Assembly (NCBI RefSeq): GCF_008642355.1
Contig: NZ_CP029193.1
Span: 5,418,001 to 5,482,000, forward strand
Direction of reading: 5' to 3'
DNA from: Streptomyces venezuelae
GTDB taxonomy: Bacteria; Actinomycetota; Actinomycetes; Streptomycetales; Streptomycetaceae
Length of the DNA stretch: 64,000 nucleotides
Program-made: the position numbers and the translations under genes
Shown here: one piece after another, positions 33,756-41,877 of the stretch
Layout of the letters: each line of letters starts with the position of its first letter
Position numbering within the stretch: the stretch's first letter is position 1
The notes under the pieces: model-generated
What the model was told of the DNA's origin: nothing
Database searches by the model: none
What the model saw: only the letters and a program-made list of their open reading frames with translations

Positions 33756-36539
33756 TCAGAGCAGCCCCTTCCTTGTGAGGTGGTTGAAGAACAACCACCC
33801 GGGAAGCACCGGAAGCCACAGTGTGAGCAGCCGGTAGAGGAGCACCGCGGGCGCCGCGACGTCCTTGGGCACGCCCACCGCGATCAGACCCAGGGTCAGC
33901 GTCGCCTCGACCGCTCCGACACCGCCGGGCGTCGGAGCGGCCGATCCCAGGGCGTTGCCCGCGAGGAAGACGACCGCGACGCTCGCGAGGCTCAGTGACG
34001 TCATCTCTTCGTTGCCGAAGGCCCGCACCGAAGCGTCCAGACAGAGCACGAACATCAGGGTGAGCAGCAGCATGCCGCCGATGCCGGTGAGCAGCTTCTG
34101 CGGGCGCTGCAGCACGTCCAGCATGCGCGGCACGACACCGGCGAAAAGCGACCGCACGCGCGTGACGACGAATTTGCGCAGGAACGGGATGGCGGTCACC
34201 ACGAGGACGAGCACCGCGACCGAGAGCAGACCGGCGATGACGGTCCGGGACGGCGTGAACGACGGCGTCTTCTCCGTCCCCGTCAGATAGCCGAAGATCA
34301 GCAGCAGCAGGATGTGCGAGCCGAGCCCGAAGAGCTGCGAGGCGCCGACACTCGCCACCGCGAGCCCCGAGCGCACCCCGGATCGCTGCAGGAACCGCGT
34401 GTTCAGCGCGACACCGCCGACCGCGGCGGGCGCCACGATCTTCACGAACGACCCGGCGACCTGTGCCGCCACGGCCCGCAGGAACGGCACCCGCTCCGGC
34501 ACGAAGCCGAGGAGGCTCATCGCCGCCGCGAAGTAGCTCAGCGCGGAGAACCCGACCGCGGCGGCCACCCAGCCCCACTCCGCCTCCTGGAAGAGGGTGC
34601 CGAATTCGACGTGCGTCAGCTGCGAGAGCAGGAAGTAGGCGCCGATGGCGCCGGCGATGAAGCTGATCAGCGTGCGCGGCCTGATCCGCTCCAGTTGCGC
34701 GGGCTCGACCGGCGCCGTCGGGCGGATGAGCAGCACCTGGTGGCGGATCTGGGTGAGGAGATCCTCCTCGCGTGCCTGCTCCAGGGCGTCGTCTATGGCC
34801 TGCTTCTCGGCCTGCCGCTCCTGCTTGGCCGCCTGCTTCTCCTGCTTCTGGGCCTGCTTGTCCGACTGGCCGTCCGCGGAGACCTCCGCGCGGACGCTCT
34901 GGCGGGACTTGCGGGAGGCCTCCAGGACGGCCTCGCGCTCGCGCTGGGACCGTTCACGGGCCAGCCTGCCAAGAGTGGCGCGGGTGGAGCGGGTGAGGGC
35001 GATGGGCTGCAGCAGTGGCAGACAGTCGGCCACCGCGTCGGGCCCGAGGACCTCGACGGCCGCGGCGACCGCGCGCTCGGCACCCACCCGCAGGCCGAGC
35101 GCCGTCAGGAGCTGGGCGATGTCGATGCGCAGGACCAGGTCGCCCGCGGCGATCTCGCCGCCCCGAAGATCCGTGAGGATCACCGTGCCGGAACGATCCA
35201 CCAGAATCGCGTCGCCCGCGAGCCTGCGGTGCGCGATCCGCCGGGACTGCAGGGCCTGCACCTGCCGCCACGTGTCGCAGAGCAGTTCGTCGGTGATGGC
35301 CTCGTCGGGCAGGGAGTCCAGGGAGTGGCCGCCCGTGTGCTCGTAGACGAGCATCACGGCGTCGGGGCCGAGTTCGGAGGTGGCGATCAGCTTGGGCGCG
35401 TTCGCCCCGGCCGCGATGGCCGCGTACGCGAGCAGGGCCTCCTGCTCCAGCGCCTGCCGCAGGGACTGCAGGCTGCGCCGCTGGGTGATGCCCCGCAGGG
35501 TGAGCCTGCGCCACACGCGGTAGAAGAAGCCCTGCGCCTGCTGTTCACGGTCGATGACCGTGACGTCGAGCGGCGGGCCGTCCTCCAGGGTGACGAAGTA
35601 GCGGCGGCCGCGGTCGCCGTGCTCGCTGTCGGGGGACTCCTCGCGGGAGGCGCTCACGGGGTGGAAGCCGACGTGCCGCAGGCCCGCGAGCAGCGTCTGC
35701 CCGGTCGGCCGCACGTTCGGCGAGCCGACCGCGTAGAGCGTTCCGTAGGCCACGGCCCAGCCGATGAGCACCGTCAGGATGATCGAGAAGGGCGTCGTGT
35801 AGCCGGTGACCAGCATCGTGAACGCGTCCAGCAGCAGCACCACGAACAGCACCAGGCGCCAGCGCGGTCTGCGGGACATGCCGACGGCCGTCATGTACGC
35901 GATGACGGGCGCGAGGTAGCCGTGCACCGGATCGGTGAACGCGTGGAGGTCGGCCGGGGACGGCTTGGTCAGCGCGTCCTGGATGGAGTCGGGGGCGGCC
36001 TTCGCGACCCAGAGATCGGTGGCGAGCGTCACGCCGTGCGCCAGGACGGCCGCCAGGACGCCGTCGGCGATGCGCAGTCCGTCCCGTTTGATCAGCCGCT
36101 CGATCGCGAAGGCGACGGGGACGAGCAGCACGCCGATGCTGGCGACGAGGCCCGCGACCTTGATCAGCAGGTCGGGCGCCTGGTCCGTGCCCTTGTCGAT
36201 GTCCTGTTCGAGCCCGGACGTCGTGCCGTGCGCGAACGCGGCGATGGCCAGGAGCACGGCGATGGCGAGGACGCCGACGAGGAGCCGCATGAGGTCGGAC
36301 GGGCGGTGCACGCGGGCGGCGAGCAGCGGTTCGTCGCGCTCGACCCGCTCGGCGTGGGCGCCGTCGTCGGCGCAGCCGGGGCCGTCACCCACGTCGCCGC
36401 GCTCGCCGTCGTTCTCTGTCTTCTCGCTCTTCAGGGCGCGCTCACCGGTGTCCAGGTGTGACTCGGACGCAGAGGTGCCCGCCTTCTCATCGGGATGCAC
36501 GCCCTGCCGCTCCGTCGTCTCTTCTTGATCTCGTATCAC
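33756..36539 (-). CDS. UPF0104/LPG-synthase-type membrane protein fused to a degenerate kinase domain
   Basis: A 927-residue protein in four parts. Residues 1-75 are charged and disordered. Residues 80-270 hold several helices. Residues 300-540 are a soluble kinase-like domain with IAHRRLAGDAILVDRSG and VILTDLRGG where active kinases have HRDLxxxNIL and DFG, so it is probably a pseudokinase. A Lys/Gln/Glu-rich coiled coil (about 560-600) precedes seven or more helices (about 635-925) of the UPF0104/MprF-flippase type ending APTPGGVGAVEATL... and PGWLFFNHL. It could move lipid-linked molecules. GTG at 36539. Confidence 0.82.
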   Translation of the reverse strand: MIRDQEETTERQGVHPDEKAGTSASESHLDTGERALKSEKTENDGERGDVGDGPGCADDGAHAERVERDEPLLAARVHRPSDLMRLLVGVLAIAVLLAIAAFAHGTTSGLEQDIDKGTDQAPDLLIKVAGLVASIGVLLVPVAFAIERLIKRDGLRIADGVLAAVLAHGVTLATDLWVAKAAPDSIQDALTKPSPADLHAFTDPVHGYLAPVIAYMTAVGMSRRPRWRLVLFVVLLLDAFTMLVTGYTTPFSIILTVLIGWAVAYGTLYAVGSPNVRPTGQTLLAGLRHVGFHPVSASREESPDSEHGDRGRRYFVTLEDGPPLDVTVIDREQQAQGFFYRVWRRLTLRGITQRRSLQSLRQALEQEALLAYAAIAAGANAPKLIATSELGPDAVMLVYEHTGGHSLDSLPDEAITDELLCDTWRQVQALQSRRIAHRRLAGDAILVDRSGTVILTDLRGGEIAAGDLVLRIDIAQLLTALGLRVGAERAVAAAVEVLGPDAVADCLPLLQPIALTRSTRATLGRLARERSQREREAVLEASRKSRQSVRAEVSADGQSDKQAQKQEKQAAKQERQAEKQAIDDALEQAREEDLLTQIRHQVLLIRPTAPVEPAQLERIRPRTLISFIAGAIGAYFLLSQLTHVEFGTLFQEAEWGWVAAAVGFSALSYFAAAMSLLGFVPERVPFLRAVAAQVAGSFVKIVAPAAVGGVALNTRFLQRSGVRSGLAVASVGASQLFGLGSHILLLLIFGYLTGTEKTPSFTPSRTVIAGLLSVAVLVLVVTAIPFLRKFVVTRVRSLFAGVVPRMLDVLQRPQKLLTGIGGMLLLTLMFVLCLDASVRAFGNEEMTSLSLASVAVVFLAGNALGSAAPTPGGVGAVEATLTLGLIAVGVPKDVAAPAVLLYRLLTLWLPVLPGWLFFNHLTRKGLL

Positions 36540-36712
36540 CAGTCACCGCCCGCACGATGGTGGCATGTCCAACCCGTGAAGGGGGGCAGCAGGGGGCAAC
36601 GCAAGGCTGCGAAGTGGTCACGAAACGACACTTTGCGCCCTGCCGGACGGGCCACGGCACGCTGTGTGGCGGGCCTGTCACCGTGTCGGTGGGGTACGGC
36701 AGGATGGTCCGG

Positions 36713-37162
36713 ATGAGCGAGTTGCCGGAGTACGCGGAACGGGTCCTGGAGGTCGCGGAACTGATCCCTCCGGGTCGGGTGATGACCTACGGGGACGTTG
36801 CCGAGTGGCTTGAGGAAGGCGGTCCGCGCCAGGTCGGACGCGTGATGTCCCTCTACGGAGGAGGCGTTCCGTGGTGGCGTGTCGTCCGTTCCGACGGCGT
36901 ACTCCTTCCCGGTCACGAACTGCGGGCCCTGGAGAGGTACCGGGAGGAGGGCACTCCGCTGCGACAGGCCTCGCGCGCCGCCCAGGGGCACGTCCCGAAG
37001 CTCGACATGCGGCGGGCGCGGTGGGACGGCGCGGCTCCGGTGGAGGGCGCGGCTCCCATCGGCGCGGCTCCGAAGGGCCGGGACGGGGAGGGCGCCGCCG
37101 GGGAGGGCCCGGCCGGGGAGGGCGCTGCTCCGGTCGGGGCGGCTCCAAAGGATCACACCTGA
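36713..37162 (+). CDS. Alkyltransferase-like (ATL) DNA-binding protein
   Basis: A 149-residue protein of the MGMT DNA-binding family without the alkyl-acceptor Cys: the usual PCHRV reads PWWRVV (about residues 47-52). ATL proteins bind O6-alkylguanine and recruit nucleotide-excision repair. Core: VLEVAELIPPGRVMTYGDVAEWL...RQVGRVM...GGGVPWWRVV...LPGHELRALERYREEG. After residue 105 a Gly/Ala/Pro/Glu-rich tail follows with GAAP repeats, absent from short ATLs. The ATG at 36713 has AGGA upstream; an in-frame ATG at 36704 is possible. Position before adnA matches mycobacterial Rv3204. Confidence 0.88.
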   Translation: MSELPEYAERVLEVAELIPPGRVMTYGDVAEWLEEGGPRQVGRVMSLYGGGVPWWRVVRSDGVLLPGHELRALERYREEGTPLRQASRAAQGHVPKLDMRRARWDGAAPVEGAAPIGAAPKGRDGEGAAGEGPAGEGAAPVGAAPKDHT

Positions 37163-37329
37163 CAGCTTCCGGCATCCGGCGGCCCGGCGGGGGGCCGGTG
37201 GCCCGTACGGGGGAAGGCACGCGTCCTCCGTGCCCACTGGCGTAGCGTCGACAGCACGCATCCCCTTCACCCCGCGGCCACCGTGCGGCCGCTCACAGAC
37301 CAGCACACCCACCAGGACCGGCGACCCAC

Positions 37330-40300
37330 GTGAGTTCCCCTTCTTCCACTCGGCACATCCGGCACCCGTCGCACCAGCAGGTACGACAGGGGGCCCGGGA
37401 TGGCTACCGACTGGTGCGTACGCCGCCGGCCCAGACGGGTCCCCCTCGCATGGACGCAGGTCAGCGCCGTGTGGTTGACCACAAGGAAGGACCGCTGCTG
37501 GTCCTGGCCGGGCCCGGCACGGGCAAGACCACCACCCTCGTGGAGAGCGTCGCCGCCCGTGTCGCCCGGGGCGCGGACCCCGCGCGGATCCTGGTGCTCA
37601 CCTTCAGCCGCAAGGCGGCGGTGGAGCTGCGGGACCGCATGGCGCTGCGCGTGGGCGCGGCGCGCGCCCCGCAGGCCACGACGTTCCACTCGTTCTGCTA
37701 CGCGCTGGTCCGCGCCCACCAGGACACCGAACTGTTCGTGGAGCCGCTGCGGCTCCTGTCGGGCCCCGAGCAGGACGTGGCGGTACGTGAACTGCTCGCG
37801 GGACACATCGACCTCGCGCGTGAGGGGCGCAGCCACATCCGCTGGCCGGACGAGCTCCGCGCCTGCCTCACCACCCGCGGCTTCGCGGACGAGGTCCGCG
37901 CGGTGCTGGCCCGCAGCCGTGAGCTCGGCCTCGGCCCGGACGCCCTGGACGCGTTCGCGCGCCGCAGCGGACGGCCCGACTGGGGTGCGGCGGCGGCGTT
38001 CCTCGCCGAGTACCTCGACGTACTCGACCTCCAAGGAGTGCTCGACTACGCGGAACTGGTCCACCGCGCGGTGCTGCTCGCGCGCCGCCCCGAGGTGGCG
38101 CGCGCGCTCGGCGCGCAGTACGACGCGGTCTTCGTGGACGAGTACCAGGACACCGACCCGGCGCAGGTGCGGCTGCTGCACGCGCTCGCCGGGGGTGGCC
38201 GGACCCTCGTCGCGTTCGGCGACCCCGACCAGTCGATCTACACCTTCCGCGGCGCCGACGTGAACGGCATCCTGGAGTTCCCCGATGCCTTCACGCGCGT
38301 GGACGGGTCCCCGGCGCCGGTCGAGGTCCTGACGACCTCCCGCCGCTCGGGCGCGCAGCTCCTGGCGGCCACGCGACTGCTCACCCGGCGCATGCCGCTG
38401 ACCCGGCTGCCCGCGGAGAAGGTGCGGGTCCACCGTGAGCCGACGCCGGTCAGGGACGGCGGCCGTGTCGAGGTGTACACGTATCCGACGGCCGGCACGG
38501 AACTCGACAACATCGCGGACATCCTGCGCCGCGCGCACCTGGAGGACGGCGTCCCCTGGGGCGAGATGGCGGTCCTGGTCCGCGCGGGCGCCCGCACGAT
38601 CCCCGCGGTCCGCCGCAGCCTCAGCGCGGCGGGCGTCCCCCTGGAGATCGACGGCGACGACATCGCCCTGCGCCACGAACCGGCGGTGACACCGCTGCTG
38701 ACGGCGTTGCGGGTGGTGGCTGCCGCGGTGGACGCGGAGGGCGTCCCCTCGCAGGGGGCCTCTCCGGAGGCGGGACAAGAGGCGGAGCTTGGGGCGGACG
38801 CCGAGGGTGAGACCGAGCTCGGGCCGGGCGTGGAGGGCGAGCCTGGGCTCGGGCCCGAGGCGGAGTCCAGGCCGGACTCGGAGCCCGAGCCCGAACCTCG
38901 GCCCGGGAATGCGGTCGATCCGGCGTTCCAGGGCGCGGCAGGCTCTCAGACCGAGACCGAGACCGAGACCGAAGCCGAGACCGAGGTCGAGGTCGAGGTC
39001 GGGGCTGAGGCTGAGCACGGCGCGGAGAGCGGGTCACGGAGCGACAGCGGCAGCCGCATCGTCCCCTCCTGGCTCGACACCGAGACCGCCCTCACCCTCC
39101 TGACGTCCCCCCTCGCGGGCATGGACGCCGCCGACCTCCGCCGCCTGGGCCGCGCCCTGCGCGAGGAGGAGCGGGCGGCGGGCAACCACGTACCGCCGCC
39201 CTCCGACGAACTGCTGGCCCGCGCCCTCGCCGAGCCGGAGCGGCTCGTCGCGCACGACCCGACGTACGCCCGCGGCGCCCAGCGGCTCGGCGCGCTGCTC
39301 CGCAAGGCCCGTGAGCGCCTCGCGGGCGGCGGCACGGCCGAGGAGGCGCTGTGGGAGCTGTGGGACGGCACGCCCTGGCCCAGGCGCCTGGAACGCACCG
39401 CGCGGCGCGGTGGCGCGGCCGGCCGCAACGCCGACCGCGACCTCGACGCCGTGTGCGCCCTGTTCGCGGCCGCGGCCCGCGCGGAGGAGCGCACGGGCGG
39501 TCGCGGCGCCCTCAACTTCCTTGAGGAGACCGAGGCGCAGGACATCGCCGCGGACACCCTCACGCGCCGGGCGGCCCGCCCCGACGCCGTACGCCTGATG
39601 ACGGCGCACCGCTCCAAGGGACTCGAATGGCGGCTCGTCGTGGTCGCGGGTGTGCAGGAGGGGCTCTGGCCCGACCTGCGCCGCCGCGGCTCCCTCCTGG
39701 AGGCCGACCGCATCGGACGCGACGGCCTCGCCGAACCGCTGACCCCCGGAGCGCTCCTCTCCGAAGAGCGCCGCCTGTTCTACGTCGCCGCCACGCGCGC
39801 GCGGGAGCGCCTCGTCGTGACCGCGGTGAAGGCACCCGCCGAGGACGGCGACCAGCCGTCCCGCTTCCTGACGGAACTCGGCGTCGAGCCCAAGGACATA
39901 ACGGGCCGCCCGCGCCGTCCCCTGTCCGTCGCCGCGCTCGTCGCCGAGCTGCGCGCCACCACCGTCGACCCGCGCGTCTCGGAGGCCCTGCGCGAGGCGG
40001 CGGCCCAGCGCCTGGCCCGCCTCGCCGCGCTCGCCGACACGGACGGCCGCCCCCTCGTACCGGCCGCGCACCCCTACCGCTGGTGGGGCATGTACGAACC
40101 GACGGCGAGCGAGGTGCCGCTGCGGGACCGCGACAAGCCCGTCGTGCTCTCCGGAAGCGCGCTCGACCAGCTCACCAACACCTGCGCCCTGCAGTGGTTC
40201 CTGGGCCGCGAGGTGAAGGCGGACGCGCCCGCGACCGCCGCCCAGGGCTTCGGGAACGTCGTGCACGTCCTGGCCGACGAGGTGGCCTCGGGACGCACCC

Positions 40301-40941
40301 CCGCCGACCTCGCCGTCCTCATGGAGCGACTCGACTCCGTATGGGACGCGCTCGCGTTCGACGCGCCCTGGAAGTCGGCCCAGGAGAAAGAGCACGCGCG
40401 CGTGGCACTGGAGCGCTTCCTCCAGTGGCACGTGATGGACCGCGCGAGCCGCACCCCCGTCGCCAGTGAGCACGGCTTCGACGTGACGCTGGAAGCGGGG
40501 CCCTACGAAGTGCGGGTGCGCGGCTCCATGGACCGCGTCGAACAGGACGCCGAAGGCCGTGCCTACGTAGTCGACTTCAAGACCGGGAAGCAGTCCCCGA
40601 GCGCCGCCGAGGTCGCCCGCCACCCCCAGCTCGCGGTCTACCAGCTGGCGGTCCGCGAGGGCGCCGCCGACGACCTCTTCGACGGCGTACGTCCCGAGCC
40701 GGGCGGCGCCGAACTGGTGCAGCTGCGCCAAGGCGCCGCCAAGAAGAACGGCGGAGAAGCGCTCCCCAAGGTGCAGGCCCAGGAGGCCCTCTCCGGGGAG
40801 TGGATCGGCGATCTGCTCGCCACGGCCGCGGGCAAGGTCCTCGACGAACGCTTCACGCCGACCGCGGGCCAGCACTGCACGCACTGCGCCTTCCGCGCCT
40901 CGTGCAGTGCGCGTCCTGAAGGCCGTCATGTGGTGGAGTGA
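37330..40941 (+). CDS. adnA: AdnA-like UvrD-type helicase with RecB-type nuclease
   Basis: A 1203-residue motor-nuclease for resecting DNA double-strand breaks, one half of AdnAB. Helicase motifs: AGPGTGKTT (about 59-67), DEYQDTDP, GDPDQSIYTFRGA, TAHRSKGLEW, FYVAATRARERL. C-terminal nuclease: SMDRVE and VVDFKTGK (about 1067-1085), with four Cys (952, 1183, 1186, 1192) placed as in Fe-S-bearing RecB/AddB nucleases. A Glu/Thr/Val-rich insertion (about 473-577) splits the helicase. The subunit name rests on order (adnA precedes adnB) and the Cys set. GTG at 37330 starts the conserved SSPSSTRH N-terminus. Confidence 0.85.
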   Translation: MSSPSSTRHIRHPSHQQVRQGARDGYRLVRTPPAQTGPPRMDAGQRRVVDHKEGPLLVLAGPGTGKTTTLVESVAARVARGADPARILVLTFSRKAAVELRDRMALRVGAARAPQATTFHSFCYALVRAHQDTELFVEPLRLLSGPEQDVAVRELLAGHIDLAREGRSHIRWPDELRACLTTRGFADEVRAVLARSRELGLGPDALDAFARRSGRPDWGAAAAFLAEYLDVLDLQGVLDYAELVHRAVLLARRPEVARALGAQYDAVFVDEYQDTDPAQVRLLHALAGGGRTLVAFGDPDQSIYTFRGADVNGILEFPDAFTRVDGSPAPVEVLTTSRRSGAQLLAATRLLTRRMPLTRLPAEKVRVHREPTPVRDGGRVEVYTYPTAGTELDNIADILRRAHLEDGVPWGEMAVLVRAGARTIPAVRRSLSAAGVPLEIDGDDIALRHEPAVTPLLTALRVVAAAVDAEGVPSQGASPEAGQEAELGADAEGETELGPGVEGEPGLGPEAESRPDSEPEPEPRPGNAVDPAFQGAAGSQTETETETEAETEVEVEVGAEAEHGAESGSRSDSGSRIVPSWLDTETALTLLTSPLAGMDAADLRRLGRALREEERAAGNHVPPPSDELLARALAEPERLVAHDPTYARGAQRLGALLRKARERLAGGGTAEEALWELWDGTPWPRRLERTARRGGAAGRNADRDLDAVCALFAAAARAEERTGGRGALNFLEETEAQDIAADTLTRRAARPDAVRLMTAHRSKGLEWRLVVVAGVQEGLWPDLRRRGSLLEADRIGRDGLAEPLTPGALLSEERRLFYVAATRARERLVVTAVKAPAEDGDQPSRFLTELGVEPKDITGRPRRPLSVAALVAELRATTVDPRVSEALREAAAQRLARLAALADTDGRPLVPAAHPYRWWGMYEPTASEVPLRDRDKPVVLSGSALDQLTNTCALQWFLGREVKADAPATAAQGFGNVVHVLADEVASGRTPADLAVLMERLDSVWDALAFDAPWKSAQEKEHARVALERFLQWHVMDRASRTPVASEHGFDVTLEAGPYEVRVRGSMDRVEQDAEGRAYVVDFKTGKQSPSAAEVARHPQLAVYQLAVREGAADDLFDGVRPEPGGAELVQLRQGAAKKNGGEALPKVQAQEALSGEWIGDLLATAAGKVLDERFTPTAGQHCTHCAFRASCSARPEGRHVVE
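38746..39060 (+). repeat. Low-complexity acidic insertion in adnA
   Basis: The stretch encodes a Glu/Gly/Pro/Thr/Val-rich segment, including runs of TE and VE from gagacc and gaggtc hexamers (38946-39000). It falls between helicase motifs that are normally close, so it is probably a disordered surface loop. Confidence 0.75.
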
Positions 40942-41101
40942 CGGGCGAGTGACGAGTGAGGCGCCACGAGGACGCCGCACCCGTGGCTATTGTCACGTCG
41001 CGCCACCCGGGGACACAGCACCCCTCGGAGCAATCTAAAGTCTCCGTAAAGACATCCTGTGCACTGGCTGAAAGTGCACCTTTTCGAGGAGATGCGCGTA
41101 T

Positions 41102-41794
41102 ATGGCAGCCAACCGGAAGCTCCTGGCAGTGGCCGTCGCCTGTGCCGCCGCCGTCATCGGCGTGACGGGCTGCAGCAGCGACGGGGACAAGGACCCCTTC
41201 GACGGCATGAGCGCCGACAAGATCGCCGACAAGGCCTCCAAGGCTTCCAAGGACGCCGGCTCCTTCACGATGAAGGGCAAGATGGAGCAGAAGGGCGAGC
41301 AGAACAACATCGAGTTCTCCGTCGCCGAGTCCGGCGACTGCAAGGGCACGATGGGCTCGCCGAAGAAGGGGACCGCCGAGTTCCTCTCCGTCGGGAAGGT
41401 CCGCTACGTCAAGGGTGACGACAAGTTCTGGGAGAGCAGCGGCGGTGGCGCCGTGGCCGAGCTCGTCAAGGGGCGCTGGGTGAAGTCTGCCGAGCAGAAC
41501 AGCGCGTGCAACCCGGACGACATGTTCAAGTCCGACAAGCTCAAGAACCTGAAGCGTGAGGACGACGCCGAGGTCGACGGCCAGAAGGCCGCCGTCCTCA
41601 CCAAGAAGAAGGGCTCCGAGACCACCACGTTCTACGTGGCGATGGAGGGCAAGCCCTACTTCCTGAAGGTCGTCAACAAGGGCAGCGACGACCCCGGCTC
41701 GGTGACCTTCAGCGACTACGGCAAGAACGTCGACGTGAAGGCCCCGCCGGCCGGCGAGGTCGTCGACCCGAAGAAGATCGCCGCCGGTTCCTGA
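41102..41794 (+). CDS. Putative lipoprotein (LppX/LprG-like)
   Basis: A 230-residue exported lipoprotein. The signal peptide KLLAVAVACAAAVIGVTGC has a clear lipobox with Cys at 24, followed by SSDGDKDPFDGMS. The mature part is Lys/Asp/Gly-rich with alternating strands (AGSFTMKGKMEQKG, FLSVGKVRYVKGDDKFW, TTFYVAMEGKPYFLKVV), recalling the LppX/LprG fold that binds lipids. This is a resemblance, not proof. ATG at 41102 has GAGGAG upstream. It separates adnA and adnB, which are adjacent in mycobacteria, so it is a lineage insertion or has moved in. Confidence 0.78.
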   Translation: MAANRKLLAVAVACAAAVIGVTGCSSDGDKDPFDGMSADKIADKASKASKDAGSFTMKGKMEQKGEQNNIEFSVAESGDCKGTMGSPKKGTAEFLSVGKVRYVKGDDKFWESSGGGAVAELVKGRWVKSAEQNSACNPDDMFKSDKLKNLKREDDAEVDGQKAAVLTKKKGSETTTFYVAMEGKPYFLKVVNKGSDDPGSVTFSDYGKNVDVKAPPAGEVVDPKKIAAGS

Positions 41795-41864
41795 CCTCAC
41801 GCGTCCCATGAGCGGGCGGTGGCCTCCCGCGTCCGGGTCCGCCCCGGATGTCAGTGGCCACCGC

Positions 41865-41870
41865 TAGCCT
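41865..41870 (+). promoter_or_regulatory. -10 box of adnB, leaderless
   Basis: TAGCCT ends 7 nt before the GTG at 41878 and no ribosome-binding site is seen. This supports a leaderless mRNA and the choice of 41878 over the ATG at 41848. Confidence 0.45.
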
Positions 41871-41877
41871 CTCTGGT

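Noticed and set aside
34314..36461. 715-codon plus-strand open frame
   Set aside because: Antisense of the UPF0104/pseudokinase gene; its composition (Gly/Arg/Gln/Glu runs) has no domain.
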